Shown: positions 10,187 to 19,344, counted from the first letter of the stretch. The stretch: DNA of 64,000 nt from DAOUAM01 sp034433305 (GCA_034433305.1 DAOUAM010000052.1:1-64000); one strand, 5' to 3'. Numbers and translations are program-made. The notes: generated by a model not told the origin, from the letters alone.

Positions 10187-11298
10187 AGGCAGAGGTATGC
10201 ACCACATCATCACGAGTTGGCCTGCGCCGGCTCTCGCTGCTGGACCGGTCCCTCACCCTCTGGATATTCCTGGCCATGGCGCTGGGCGTCGGCCTGGGCC
10301 ACTTCTGGCCCCAGGTGTCCAGTGTGACCAGTTCTCTAAGCGTGGGCACCACGTCCCTGCCTATCGCGGCCGGCCTCATCCTGATGATGTACCCGCCGCT
10401 GGCCAAGGTACGGTACGAGGATATGGGCCGCGTCTTCCGCAACTGGCGCATCCTGGGCCTGTCCCTGCTGCAGAACTGGCTCATCGGCCCGGTGCTGATG
10501 TTCCTGCTGGCCATCATCTTCCTGCGGGCCTACCCCGAGTATATGGTGGGCCTCATCATGATTGGCCTGGCCCGCTGCATCGCCATGGTCATAGTCTGGA
10601 ACGAGCTGGCCAGGGGCGATAGCGAGTACGCCGCCGGGCTGGTGGCCCTCAACTCGGTCTTTCAAATCCTCTTCTACTCGCTGTACGCCTACGTCTTCAT
10701 CACCGTGCTTCCCACCTGGTTCGGCCTGGAAGGTGCGGCTGTGGAAATTACCATCGGGCAGATAGCCCAGAGCGTGGCCATCTACCTGGGCATACCCTTC
10801 GTGGGCGGCATGCTGACCCGCTTTGTGCTGCTGAGGCTGAAGGGCCGGCCGTGGTACGAGCGGCGGTTCATTCCCAGGATAAGCCCCATGACCCTGGTGG
10901 CGCTGCTGTTCACCATCGTGGTCATGTTCTCCCTCAAGGGCGAGGTGATTGTCCAGCTCCCGCTGGACGTGGTAAGAGTCGCCGTGCCCCTGCTCCTGTA
11001 CTTCGTCCTGATGTTCCTGGTGTCCTTCTACATGGGCAAGCGGGTGGGAGCGGACTACTCCAGGAGCGCCACGGTAGCCTTCACCGCTGCCAGCAACAAC
11101 TTCGAGCTGGCCATAGCGGTGGCGGTGGCCGTGTTCGGGATAGGCTCGGGGCAGGCCTTTGCCGCGGTCATAGGCCCGCTGGTGGAGGTCCCCGTGCTTA
11201 TCGGCCTGGTGAACGTGTCCCTCTGGCTGGGGCGCAGGATATTCAAGGCAGGCCCCATGGACGCGGGAGCATCGGAGGCCGGCCCCGTACCTCTCTGA
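10183..11298 (+). CDS. acr3: ACR3-family arsenite efflux permease
   Basis: 371 aa with about ten hydrophobic segments. It exports arsenite made by ArsC, using the membrane potential. Family markers include MMYPPLAKVRYED, GLARCIAMVIVWN (with the conserved Cys) and AASNNFELAIAVAV. It overlaps arsC by four bases, so the two are translationally coupled. No arsR, arsA or arsM gene is adjacent. The downstream gene converges 20 bases later. Confidence 0.93.
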   Translation: MKAEVCTTSSRVGLRRLSLLDRSLTLWIFLAMALGVGLGHFWPQVSSVTSSLSVGTTSLPIAAGLILMMYPPLAKVRYEDMGRVFRNWRILGLSLLQNWLIGPVLMFLLAIIFLRAYPEYMVGLIMIGLARCIAMVIVWNELARGDSEYAAGLVALNSVFQILFYSLYAYVFITVLPTWFGLEGAAVEITIGQIAQSVAIYLGIPFVGGMLTRFVLLRLKGRPWYERRFIPRISPMTLVALLFTIVVMFSLKGEVIVQLPLDVVRVAVPLLLYFVLMFLVSFYMGKRVGADYSRSATVAFTAASNNFELAIAVAVAVFGIGSGQAFAAVIGPLVEVPVLIGLVNVSLWLGRRIFKAGPMDAGASEAGPVPL

Positions 11299-11319
11299 AG
11301 GCGGCCAGAGACAGCGGCC

Positions 11320-12414
11320 TCACGGCTCCCATACCGTCGCGGCGATGTAGCGCTCGCCATCGGGGCTGTCGTTGAAGTAGTAGATGGTGACCAGCTTGCC
11401 GTCGGGCCGCTGGACGGTGCGGGTGTAGCCCAGGTCGTGGCAGCCGCCGTCGGCGCGCAGGACTACCTCGTTCCCCCAGTACTGGCCGCTGTCCCTGCTG
11501 AAGACGGCGCGGATGCTGTAGGGCGCATCCCGAAAGCCGTAGGTGATGCACAGGCGGCCATCGCGCAGGCGCAGCATGGCCGGCGGGTTGCCGCCGGCGC
11601 CCGTGTCCAGCACGGGCATGTCCACGTAGCGCCACTTCTGGCCGCCATCGTCGGAGGCCCATAGCTCGATCCAGTTGTGCTCGTTGCCGGCGCTGCGCTC
11701 GCCCAGGCGGCGACGGATGGCCGTCAGGATGCGGCCTTCCGGCAGCCGGACGCTGGAGGGCATTATGGCGAAGCCTGGCGGCTCCTCCTCGCCGACCCAG
11801 CCGACAAACTGGAAGGTCTTGCCGCCGTCGCAGGTGCGGGCGCACAGAATGCGGCCCTCGCCGCCATTGGGCTTGGTGACCGTCAGGAACAGCAGGCACT
11901 CCCTGGGGCCGTCCACCAGGTAGTCGGTGCGGGCGGCGACGCCAGACTGCCCGAAGTCCGGGAGCCTGTAAGGCCCCTGCCAGCTATTGCAGCGGTCATG
12001 GGACACGTAGAACCAGGAGCGAGCGCCAGCTCTCAGGCCGGAGCGGGCGCACATGAGGGCGAAGTCCGGGTGGGTGAAGTCCAGGCCGCCGGGGCAGTCC
12101 AGCAGCGTGCTCTCCAGGTCGTCCGCCTGGCCGACGCCCATCTCGGGGCGCATGTGCTCGTCGGCGGACAGGCCGCGGCCGCCGGGCGCCTTGCCGGGGA
12201 AAGGCCCCACCCGCCAGGTCTCGCCGCCGTCGAGGCTGCGGGCCTGCATGGTGACGAAAGGCTTGCTGGTGTCGCGGGCATGGAAGCCGCCGGCCGAGCT
12301 ATGGTAGCCCACTGTGAAGCCGACGACTATCTCGTTGCCCCAGGCCCAGATGCCGTAGTTGGCGGGCCAGCCGGCGTAGCGGCCCGGCTCACGGAATACT
12401 GTTATGTGTTCCAC
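11320..12414 (-). CDS. Sialidase-superfamily (BNR/Asp-box) protein
   Basis: 364 aa. Asp-box-like motifs are visible (SLDGGETWRVG near residue 60, TCDGGKTFQFVG, ASDDGGQKWRYV, SRDSGQYWGNE), consistent with a six-bladed sialidase propeller. No signal peptide is evident, so it is likely cytoplasmic. Whether the catalytic Arg triad is intact cannot be decided by eye, so hydrolase activity is uncertain. Its start overlaps the end of the dehydrogenase gene by 13 bases, suggesting co-expression and possibly a shared sugar-acid pathway. Confidence 0.75.
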   Translation of the reverse strand: MEHITVFREPGRYAGWPANYGIWAWGNEIVVGFTVGYHSSAGGFHARDTSKPFVTMQARSLDGGETWRVGPFPGKAPGGRGLSADEHMRPEMGVGQADDLESTLLDCPGGLDFTHPDFALMCARSGLRAGARSWFYVSHDRCNSWQGPYRLPDFGQSGVAARTDYLVDGPRECLLFLTVTKPNGGEGRILCARTCDGGKTFQFVGWVGEEEPPGFAIMPSSVRLPEGRILTAIRRRLGERSAGNEHNWIELWASDDGGQKWRYVDMPVLDTGAGGNPPAMLRLRDGRLCITYGFRDAPYSIRAVFSRDSGQYWGNEVVLRADGGCHDLGYTRTVQRPDGKLVTIYYFNDSPDGERYIAATVWEP

Positions 12415-13367
12415 AGGTTCACCACGTTGGGCGGGACGCCGGTCTTCTGGTACTGGCAGATAGTCCTGACCGTCTCCCTGGCGATGGCGTCATGGGCCTC
12501 CTGTGTGGCGCCGCCTATGTGGTGGGTGCCGATGACGCCCTCCAGCCTGAACAGGCTGTTGTCCACCGCGCCCGTGCCGGCGGCAGGCTCGCCCTCGAAG
12601 ACGTCCAGGCCCACGCGCAGGCCCTTCTCCCGCACGTAGCGGGCCAGCGCCTGCTCGTCCACCACCTCGGCGCGGGAGGTGTTGATGAGGATGGCGCCGG
12701 GCCGCATGGCCCTGAAGAACTCCTCGCCCACCAGGTGCCTGGTGTCCCCTGTCAGGGCCACGTGGACGCTGACCACGTCGGAGCCAGCGGCTACCTCCAG
12801 GGGCGAAGGTTTCATCTCCAGGCCCAGCTCATGGGCGCGCTGGCGGGTGAGGGAGCGGCTCCAGGCGACCACCGGCATGCCGAAGGCCCGGGCGCGCGGG
12901 ACCATGGCCTGCCCGATGCTGCCCATGCCGATGAGGCCCAGGGTGCGGCCATACAGCCCCCTGGCCTTGCTGTAGGCGTCCTTGTTCCAGCGGCCCTGGC
13001 GCAGGTCCAGCACGTTATCGGGGATATGCCTGTCCAGGGCGATGATGAGGCCGAAAGCCAACTCCGCGACGGCATTGGCGTTCTTGCCAGGGCAGTTGGC
13101 GACGTAGATGCCGCACCGGGTGGCCGTTTCGACGTCAATGGTGTTGTAGCCAGCGCCGGCCCTGATGACCAGGCGCAGCCCGCCGGCCGTGAGCATCTCG
13201 GCGGTGACCGGCGTGCTCCGGACAACCAGTACCTCGGCGCCCGTCTCGGCGATGGCCTGGCGCAGCGCCTCGCCCTTCAGCCCGGGGCGGCACACGGCCT
13301 TGATGCCCTCCCTGGCAAGCTCCGCCGGCACGAAGTCCGGCAGCCTGTCGGCAATGAGCACCTTCAT
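12402..13367 (-). CDS. D-isomer-specific 2-hydroxyacid dehydrogenase
   Basis: 321 aa. NAD-dependent oxidation or reduction of a D-2-hydroxyacid. The Rossmann motif is GLIGMGSIGQ near residue 150. The catalytic triad is visible: Arg in NTSRAEVVDE, Glu in DVFEGEP and His in GTHHIGGAT. It resembles 3-phosphoglycerate dehydrogenase but lacks the C-terminal ACT or ASB domains, so serine synthesis is only one option. It lies 11 bases after tyrS. Confidence 0.85.
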   Translation of the reverse strand: MKVLIADRLPDFVPAELAREGIKAVCRPGLKGEALRQAIAETGAEVLVVRSTPVTAEMLTAGGLRLVIRAGAGYNTIDVETATRCGIYVANCPGKNANAVAELAFGLIIALDRHIPDNVLDLRQGRWNKDAYSKARGLYGRTLGLIGMGSIGQAMVPRARAFGMPVVAWSRSLTRQRAHELGLEMKPSPLEVAAGSDVVSVHVALTGDTRHLVGEEFFRAMRPGAILINTSRAEVVDEQALARYVREKGLRVGLDVFEGEPAAGTGAVDNSLFRLEGVIGTHHIGGATQEAHDAIARETVRTICQYQKTGVPPNVVNLWNT

Positions 13368-13378
13368 GGTCTGCCCCG

Positions 13379-14695
13379 TCAGCCTTCCAGCCTGACCAGG
13401 CGGTACTCCCTGGCCCCACGGCGGAGCACCAGTACCCGGCCTTCCACGGCGTCCTGCAGCGTCACCATGTGGCGCACGTCGGACACCCTGCGGTTGCTCA
13501 CGGCGATGCCGCCGCCCTGGACGAGCCTGCGGGCCTCGCTGCGGGAGGGCGCCAGGCTGGCCTCGGCCACCAGGTCAGGCAGCGGCACGCCCGCGCCCTC
13601 GAACCTCTGCCTGGGCAGCGAGAGGGAGGGCACGTCCTGGAAGATGTCCAGCAGCTCGGCGACGCTCAGCCCCGCAATCTCGCCGCCGAAGAGGACGGCT
13701 GTGGCAGCCTGGGCCTTGCGCAGGCCAGAATCGCCGTGGACGCTGCGGGTGACCTCCTCGGCCAGGCGGCGCTGGGCCTCACGCCGCTCTGGACGGCTGG
13801 ACACCGCCTCCTCCAGGTCCGCCACCTCCTGGGGCGTGGCCAGGGTGAAGAACTTGAGGTACTTGATGACGTCGGCGTCGGCGGTGTTCAGCCAGAACTG
13901 GTAGAAGCGGAAGGGTGAAGTCCTGCTGGCATCCAGCCAGACGGCGCCGGCCTCGGTCTTGCCGAACTTGACGCCCGTGGACGTGGTGACCAGCGGCATC
14001 ACCAGGCCGTGGGCCTGGGCGCCCCGCAGGCGGCGTATCAGGTCAATGCCGGCGGTGATATTGCCCCACTGGTCGCTGCCGCCCATCTGGAGCACGCAGC
14101 CGTAGCGGTCGTACAGCACCAGGAAGTCGTAGGCTTGCAGGAGCATGTAGGAGAACTCGGTAAAGGATATGCCGGCCTCCATGCGCTTCTCCACCGACTC
14201 CTTGGCCAGCATGTAGTTGACGGTGAAGTGCTTGCCGATGTCCCGCAGGAAGCCCAGCAGGTCCAGGGGCGCTAGCCAGTCGGCGTTGTTGACCAGCCTG
14301 GCGGGATTGGCGCGGGCCTGGAAGTCCAGGAAACGGCTGAGCTGCTCCCGTATGCCCTGGAGGTTGTGCTCGATCTGCTCGCGGCTGAGGAGCTGGCGCT
14401 CCTGGGTCTTGCCGCTGGGGTCGCCGATCATGCCGGTGCCGCCGCCGACGATGGCGATGGGCGAATGCCCGTGGCGCTGGAGGTGGACCAGGGCCATGAC
14501 CACCAGCAGGCTGCCCACGTGCAGGCTGTCGGCGGACGGGTCAAAGCCGATGTAGCCAGTGACCTTCTCCCTGGCCAGGAGGTCTTCCAGGCCGGGCGTG
14601 TACAGTTCCTGGCCCTGCTCCGTCCGATGGACCATGCCCCGCCAGCGGAACTCGTCCAGCACCGTCTTCACAGCCTGCGCGGTCACCTGTGCCAT
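13379..14695 (-). CDS. tyrS: Tyrosyl-tRNA synthetase
   Basis: 438 aa. Class I synthetase charging tRNA-Tyr. The HIGH motif appears as HVGSL near residue 60 and the KMSKS-like motif as KFGKTEAG near 230. GGTGMIGDPSGK and GGSDQWGNI mark the active site. The C-terminal ~80 residues form an S4-like RNA-binding domain. I use the ATG at 14695, which has GGAGGGG just upstream, rather than an ATG 11 codons earlier. It lies in a minus-strand run with rpe and argH. Confidence 0.95.
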   Translation of the reverse strand: MAQVTAQAVKTVLDEFRWRGMVHRTEQGQELYTPGLEDLLAREKVTGYIGFDPSADSLHVGSLLVVMALVHLQRHGHSPIAIVGGGTGMIGDPSGKTQERQLLSREQIEHNLQGIREQLSRFLDFQARANPARLVNNADWLAPLDLLGFLRDIGKHFTVNYMLAKESVEKRMEAGISFTEFSYMLLQAYDFLVLYDRYGCVLQMGGSDQWGNITAGIDLIRRLRGAQAHGLVMPLVTTSTGVKFGKTEAGAVWLDASRTSPFRFYQFWLNTADADVIKYLKFFTLATPQEVADLEEAVSSRPERREAQRRLAEEVTRSVHGDSGLRKAQAATAVLFGGEIAGLSVAELLDIFQDVPSLSLPRQRFEGAGVPLPDLVAEASLAPSRSEARRLVQGGGIAVSNRRVSDVRHMVTLQDAVEGRVLVLRRGAREYRLVRLEG

Positions 14696-14739
14696 TGGCC
14701 CCTCCGGTACCTGATGCGCGGACGTCATGCGCGACGCCC

Positions 14740-15423
14740 TTACGCTGGGATGCTCTCCCGTATCCTCGCGATGGCCTCAGCCACCGTCATCTGCTTATTG
14801 TACACTGCCGAGCCGGCCACCAGCACCCTGGCCCCGGCTCCCACCACCCTGGGCGCCGTCCTGGGGCTGATGCCGCCATCAACCTCAAGCTCCGCCGGAA
14901 GCCCGCGCTGGTCCAGCATGGCGCGCATGCGGCGGACCTTGTCCACCGTGCCCTCGATGAAGGCCTGGCCGCCAAAGCCGGGGTTGACGGTCATGACCAG
15001 CACCAGGTCCAGGTCGGGCAGGACCTCCTCCACCAGCGCCAGCGGCGAGCCGGGGTTGAGGGCCACGCCCGCCCGTTTGCCGGCGTCCTTGATCTGGTGC
15101 ACGACGCGGTGCAGGTGGATGCAGGCCTCGGCGTGGACGGTGATGATGTCGGCGCCGGCCTCGGCGAACTGGGGGATGAAGCGCTGGGGCTCGCTGATCA
15201 TCATGTGCACGTCCAGGGGCAGGTCGGTCCAGGGCCGTATGGCCTGGACCACCAGCGGGCCGATGGTCAGGTTGGGTACGAAGTGGCCGTCCATGATGTC
15301 CACGTGGATGTAGTCGGCGCCGCCGCGCGCGGCCTCGGCCACCTGCTCCCCCAGCTTGCTGAAGTCGGCGGAGAGGATGGAGGGCGCGATCTTGATGGAC
15401 CTGTTGTGCGCTTCAACTGCCAC
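14740..15423 (-). CDS. rpe: Ribulose-phosphate 3-epimerase
   Basis: 227 aa. Interconverts ribulose 5-phosphate and xylulose 5-phosphate in the pentose phosphate pathway. TIM-barrel markers are all present: APSILSADFSKL, HVDIMDGHFVPN, LDVHMMI, MTVNPGFGGQ and EVDGGISP. Its start overlaps the end of argH by 11 bases. Confidence 0.96.
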   Translation of the reverse strand: MAVEAHNRSIKIAPSILSADFSKLGEQVAEAARGGADYIHVDIMDGHFVPNLTIGPLVVQAIRPWTDLPLDVHMMISEPQRFIPQFAEAGADIITVHAEACIHLHRVVHQIKDAGKRAGVALNPGSPLALVEEVLPDLDLVLVMTVNPGFGGQAFIEGTVDKVRRMRAMLDQRGLPAELEVDGGISPRTAPRVVGAGARVLVAGSAVYNKQMTVAEAIARIRESIPA

Positions 15424-16762
15424 GCTCAGCCTCCAGTTGGGCCCTGGCCTCGGCGATGGCCTTCTTCACCTGGGCGGAGGCCGTGCCGCCGGGCACGTCG
15501 CGGGCATTCACCGACGAGTCCACGTTGACCGAGAAGATGCCCTCGTCGAAGAGCGGCGAGAAGCGGCGGTACTCCTCCAGCGATAGCTCGTGGAAGGATT
15601 TGCGCTGCTGGGCGGCGTAGGCCAACAGCCGCGAAACGACGCCGTGGGCCTCGCGGAAGGGCAAGCCCTTGCCCACCAGGTAGTCAGCGATGTCGGTGGC
15701 CAGGACGTAGCTCTGCTGCGCCGCCTGGCGCATCCTGGCGGGGTTGAGGGCCATGGTGACTATCATACCTGTGAACACCTCCAGCGTGGGCAGCAGGGTG
15801 TCCACCGTGTCGAAGAAGCCCTCCTTGTCCTCCTGCAGGTCGCGGTTGTAGGTCAGGGGCAGGCCCTTGAGCACCGTCAGCAGGCCCAGGAGATGGCCGT
15901 ACACCCGGCCGGTCTTGCCCCTGGCCAGCTCGGCGAAGTCGGGGTTGCGCTTCTGGGGCATGATGCTGCTGCCGGTGGTGTACTCCTCGCTCAGGCGGAT
16001 GAAGCCGAACTCGTCGGAAGACCAGAGTACAATCTCCTCGGCCAGGCGGGAAAGATGCATCATGCAGATGGCTGCCGCCGAGTGGAAGTCCAGCAGGAAG
16101 TCGCGGTCGGAGACGGCGTCCATGCTGTTGGCCGAGATGGCGCTGAAGCCCAGCTCCCTGGCGACAAACTCGCGGTCTATGGGGTAGGGCAGGCCGGCCA
16201 GGGCGCCGCTGCCCAGGGGCATGACGTCGGCGCGCTGGCGGGCCTGCTGGAAGCGCTGCCTGTCCCGGCCAAACATCTCGAAGTAGGCCAGCATGTGGTG
16301 GGCGAAGAGGACCGGCTGGGCGCGCTGCACGTGGGTGTAGCCCGGCATCACCACATCGGCGTGGGCCTCGGCCCTGGCGACCAGGGCCTCGCGCAGGCGG
16401 TGGAGGCCGGCCAGCACCTGGGCGATGACCTCCCTGGTGTAGAGGCGCATGTCCAGGGCGACCTGGTCGTTGCGGGAGCGGGCCGTGTGGAGCCGGCCGG
16501 CGGCGTCGCCGATCTTCTCGTACAGGCGCCGCTCGATGTTCATGTGGATGTCTTCCAGTTCGGGCCGCCAGGGGAAGGAGCCGTCCTCTATCTCCTGGCG
16601 GATGGCCTCCAGCCCCCTGACGATGGCCTCGGCCTCATCCCTGGCGATGATGCCCTGCTTGGCCAGCATGCGGGCGTGGGCGATAGACCCGGCGATGTCC
16701 TGCCTGTACAGCCGCCGGTCGTAGTGGATGGACACGGTGTAGGAAGAAGTCACTTCTTTCAT
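15413..16762 (-). CDS. argH: Argininosuccinate lyase, short N-terminus
   Basis: 449 aa. Cleaves argininosuccinate to arginine and fumarate, the last step of arginine synthesis. The signature GSSIMPQKRNPDFAEL is present near residue 270, as are SRNDQVALD and THVQRAQPV. Most bacterial ArgH start with a LWGGRF segment before the FNxSIxxDxxL block; here the protein starts almost directly at the latter (SYTVSIHYDRRL), so about 15-20 residues are missing. I see no upstream start that restores them. It is separated from the other arg genes by acyl-CoA dehydrogenase and small cassettes. Confidence 0.92.
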   Translation of the reverse strand: MKEVTSSYTVSIHYDRRLYRQDIAGSIAHARMLAKQGIIARDEAEAIVRGLEAIRQEIEDGSFPWRPELEDIHMNIERRLYEKIGDAAGRLHTARSRNDQVALDMRLYTREVIAQVLAGLHRLREALVARAEAHADVVMPGYTHVQRAQPVLFAHHMLAYFEMFGRDRQRFQQARQRADVMPLGSGALAGLPYPIDREFVARELGFSAISANSMDAVSDRDFLLDFHSAAAICMMHLSRLAEEIVLWSSDEFGFIRLSEEYTTGSSIMPQKRNPDFAELARGKTGRVYGHLLGLLTVLKGLPLTYNRDLQEDKEGFFDTVDTLLPTLEVFTGMIVTMALNPARMRQAAQQSYVLATDIADYLVGKGLPFREAHGVVSRLLAYAAQQRKSFHELSLEEYRRFSPLFDEGIFSVNVDSSVNARDVPGGTASAQVKKAIAEARAQLEAERGS

Positions 16763-16838
16763 CGGACTGCCTTGCTATAGCTGGGCGCACGCGCAGGAGC
16801 ACCCCGCGTACGCCTCTTATGGACGAAGAGACGTACCG

Positions 16839-17312
16839 CTAACCTGGCCGCTTGGGGACCAGGAAGCGCCGGCGCAGGGTCAGCACCTTCTCGCCGCGCT
16901 GGTTGTAGGCGCGGCTTTCCACGTACACGATGCCCCGGTCCGGTCGGCTGCGGGACTCGCGGGTCTCCAGCACCTCGCTCTCGGCGTAGATGGTGTCGCC
17001 CTGGAAGACCGGCGCATCGTGGGTGACCTTCTCGTACTCCAGGTTGGCGATGGCCTTGCCCGACGTGTCGCGCACGCTCATGCCCACCACCAGGCTCAGC
17101 ACGTAGGTGCCGTTGACCAGTATCTTGCCGTGCTGGTGGTGCTCCTGCATGTAGTGCTCGTCTATGTGTATGGGGTTGTGGTTCATGGTGAGGAGGCAGA
17201 AGAGGTGGTTGTCCATCTCGGTGATGGTCTTGCCGGGCCAGTGCTTGAAGATGTCGCCGACCTTGAAGTCCTCAAGGTAGCCGCCGAAGCTTTCGCGTCC
17301 GTCGTGGATCAT
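16839..17312 (-). CDS. MaoC-type hotdog dehydratase
   Basis: 157 aa. A hotdog-fold enoyl-CoA hydratase-like protein. The hydratase motif is visible as MNHNPIHIDEHY near residue 45 (Asn/His positions of the ActiveSite D/N-x4-H motif), followed by GKILVNGTYVLSLVVGM. I use the ATG at 17312 (MIHDGRESFGGYLEDF), which has GGGAG upstream; a longer frame overlaps the DUF2283 gene. An acyl-CoA dehydrogenase on the same strand 800 bases upstream is a plausible pathway partner, now separated from it by the DUF4258/DUF2283 pair. Confidence 0.85.
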   Translation of the reverse strand: MIHDGRESFGGYLEDFKVGDIFKHWPGKTITEMDNHLFCLLTMNHNPIHIDEHYMQEHHQHGKILVNGTYVLSLVVGMSVRDTSGKAIANLEYEKVTHDAPVFQGDTIYAESEVLETRESRSRPDRGIVYVESRAYNQRGEKVLTLRRRFLVPKRPG

Positions 17313-17325
17313 AGCGATTACTCCC

Positions 17326-17829
17326 TCATAGCGAAGAAGACAGTGCTCGGAGGGTATGGACAATCGCCCACTTCCTCTTCTTCCTCAGGAAGTTCTCTGC
17401 GCCACTCTCAAACTCACTTCTGGTGATCTTGCATTTGTTGTCTGTACCATCTCTTCGCACGATCACATAGTCTTCAGTCACTTCCTCTACCCAGTTTTTC
17501 CAGTGTTTCACTCTAGTTTCAACTGGAATACCTGCTTCCTTACAACGAATGAGCTCGCTCCTTAATTTGTTCCAGCTACCCTTTGGCTGAACTCGTGGCA
17601 GTGTACTATTTGGCTTCGAGTCGCTTGATGTCTTTGTTATCTCTATAGGGAAGAGATAGCGGAGGTCAAGGCGTCGGGATGCGCCTAGCACTTCTATCCC
17701 TGCCAGGCGGTCCTGCTCATCGAAGTCAAGGGCAATGTCGTCATCCACCAGGCGGGTCTCGACCTGATGCTTACCGGGTAGGAATCTTATATAGAGAGTG
17801 TCGAACTTGGCGTCATATGATATGTCCAT
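17326..17829 (-). CDS. DUF2283 protein with extra C-terminal domain
   Basis: 167 aa. The N-terminal ~55 residues (MDISYDAKFDTLYIRF ... ALDFDEQDRLAGIEVLGASRR) are a DUF2283 domain, often encoded with a DUF4258 partner. The remaining ~110 residues (rich in Lys, Trp and Glu) are an extension I do not recognise. The start at 17829 has GGAGGG upstream and lies two bases after the stop of the DUF4258 gene. The coding sequence is visibly poorer in G+C than its neighbours, which suggests transfer. Probable antitoxin-like or regulatory member of a pair. Confidence 0.65.
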   Translation of the reverse strand: MDISYDAKFDTLYIRFLPGKHQVETRLVDDDIALDFDEQDRLAGIEVLGASRRLDLRYLFPIEITKTSSDSKPNSTLPRVQPKGSWNKLRSELIRCKEAGIPVETRVKHWKNWVEEVTEDYVIVRRDGTDNKCKITRSEFESGAENFLRKKRKWAIVHTLRALSSSL

Positions 17830-17831
17830 CC

Positions 17832-18104
17832 CTAGACCCTCCATCTGCCATAGAACACGAGGACCGTCACAACTACTATAGCATCCCCGTTTCTTCTCTC
17901 CCACGCGTATATGACCTTCACGAGCTTATGAGGATAGAAGCGCCCCCTCCGCTCATATCCCTCGGTAAAGACCATTTCCCGTGCGAGGCGAGGTGGCCTG
18001 GCATCTGACTCCCGTCCTTGTTCGAGCACGCGCCTCACTTCATCTTCGGTGGCGCCTCGCTCGTTCATGTTATCCAGGGCGTGCTTTTGGAAATCGATCT
18101 CCAC
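17832..18104 (-). CDS. DUF4258 protein, RelE/BrnT-like
   Basis: 90 aa. The pattern HALDNMNERGATEDEVRRVLEQG followed by ERRGRFYPHKLVKVIYAWERRNGDAIVVVTVLVF fits DUF4258, a small RelE-superfamily-like fold. It is encoded immediately before a DUF2283 gene, a recurrent bicistronic arrangement resembling toxin-antitoxin loci. Toxicity is inference. It starts four bases after the acyl-CoA dehydrogenase stop. Confidence 0.7.
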   Translation of the reverse strand: MEIDFQKHALDNMNERGATEDEVRRVLEQGRESDARPPRLAREMVFTEGYERRGRFYPHKLVKVIYAWERRNGDAIVVVTVLVFYGRWRV

Positions 18105-18108
18105 AGGA

Positions 18109-19269
18109 CTAAATTTTATACCTCTGGAGCAACTGCCGGGCGATGACCAGCTTCTGTATCTCGTTGGTGCCCTCGCCGATGATCATGAGGGGCGCGTCGC
18201 GGTAGTAGCGCTCCACGGGGTAGTCCTTGATGTAGCCGTAGCCGCCATGAATGCGCATGGCCTCCAGCGTCACCTCGGCGCAGACCTCGCTGGCGAAGAG
18301 CTTGGCCATGCCGGCTTCCAGGTCCACCCGCTGGCCGGCGTCCTTCCTGGCGGCGGCGTCGTAGGTCAGCAGGCGGGCGGCCTGTATTTTGGTCGCCATG
18401 TCGGCCAGCTTCATCTGGATGGCCTGGTGCTGGGCGATGGGCACGCCGAAGGCCCGGCGCTGCTGGGCGTAGCGGATGGCCGCCTCGAAGGCCGCCGTCG
18501 CCACGCCGACGGCCCTGGCCGCCACGTTGATGCGCCCGGTCTCCAGTCCGCTCATGGCCTGGCGGAAGCCCTGACCCTCGACGCCGCCCACCAGGTCCTC
18601 GGCCGGCACACGGCAGTCCTGGAAGACCAGCTCGCAGGTGTCCACGCCTCGGTAGCCCAGCTTGTCCAGTTGCTGGGCCACCGAGAAGCCCGGCGTCGGC
18701 TTCTCCACGATAAAGCAGCTTATGCCCCGGTAGGGCGGGTCGGCGCGGGTATCGGTCTTGGCCAGGACGGCGAAGGCGTTGCCGTGCTGGCCGTTGGTGA
18801 TGAACATCTTGCTGCCGTTGAGCACGTACTCCTCGCCGTCGCGGACGGCGGTGGCCTGGATGGCCTGCACATCGCTGCCGGCGCCCGGCTCGGTGAGGGC
18901 CAGCCCGCCACGGACCTCCCCTCGGGCCATGCGGGGCAGGAAGCGCCGCTTCTGCTCCTGGGTGCCGAAACTGGCGATGATATAGGCCATGACGTGGTGG
19001 GTGCCGATGGGGCCTGTGAGGCTCATCCAGCCCTTGCTCAGCTCCTCGAAGACCATGGCGAAGGTGGTGTAGTCCAGGCCCAGGCCGTCGTACTCCTCGG
19101 GGATGGTGATGCCGAAGAGGCCCATGTCCCGCATCCTGTCCACCAGCTCGGCGGGGTAAACGTCGTCGTGGTCGTAGCGGCTGGCAACCGGCTCCACGTC
19201 GCGTTTCACGAACTCGCGGACCAGGCCGACGATCTGGTTGCGGACTTCGGGGGAAGTCGGCGCAGTCAT
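18109..19269 (-). CDS. Acyl-CoA dehydrogenase
   Basis: 386 aa. FAD-dependent alpha,beta-dehydrogenation of an acyl-CoA. Markers are ALTEPGAGSDVQAIQ near residue 125, GSKMFITNG, QRRAFGVPIAQHQAIQ near 270, and the C-terminal IHGGYGYIKDYPVERYYRD and MIIGEGTNEIQ, whose Glu is the expected catalytic base. Full family length. The substrate cannot be decided. A dispersed repeat lies just upstream, and the start codon is 12 bases from it. Confidence 0.93.
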   Translation of the reverse strand: MTAPTSPEVRNQIVGLVREFVKRDVEPVASRYDHDDVYPAELVDRMRDMGLFGITIPEEYDGLGLDYTTFAMVFEELSKGWMSLTGPIGTHHVMAYIIASFGTQEQKRRFLPRMARGEVRGGLALTEPGAGSDVQAIQATAVRDGEEYVLNGSKMFITNGQHGNAFAVLAKTDTRADPPYRGISCFIVEKPTPGFSVAQQLDKLGYRGVDTCELVFQDCRVPAEDLVGGVEGQGFRQAMSGLETGRINVAARAVGVATAAFEAAIRYAQQRRAFGVPIAQHQAIQMKLADMATKIQAARLLTYDAAARKDAGQRVDLEAGMAKLFASEVCAEVTLEAMRIHGGYGYIKDYPVERYYRDAPLMIIGEGTNEIQKLVIARQLLQRYKI

Positions 19270-19280
19270 GGGACCACCTT

Positions 19281-19344
19281 ATCCCCGTAGGGGCAGGCCT
19301 TGTGCCTGCCCAGGTCCCGGGCAACCACAAGGGTTGCCCCTACA
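19281..19344 (-). repeat. Dispersed palindromic repeat, copy 2
   Basis: Inverted copy of the element at 9612-9675, sharing GTAGGGGCAACCCTTGTGGTTG and GGGCAGGCACAAGGCCTG on the minus strand with only a few differences. The ends are complementary (GTAGGGGCA and TGCCCCTAC). It sits between the acyl-CoA dehydrogenase and the argG 3' remnant. Confidence 0.75.
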
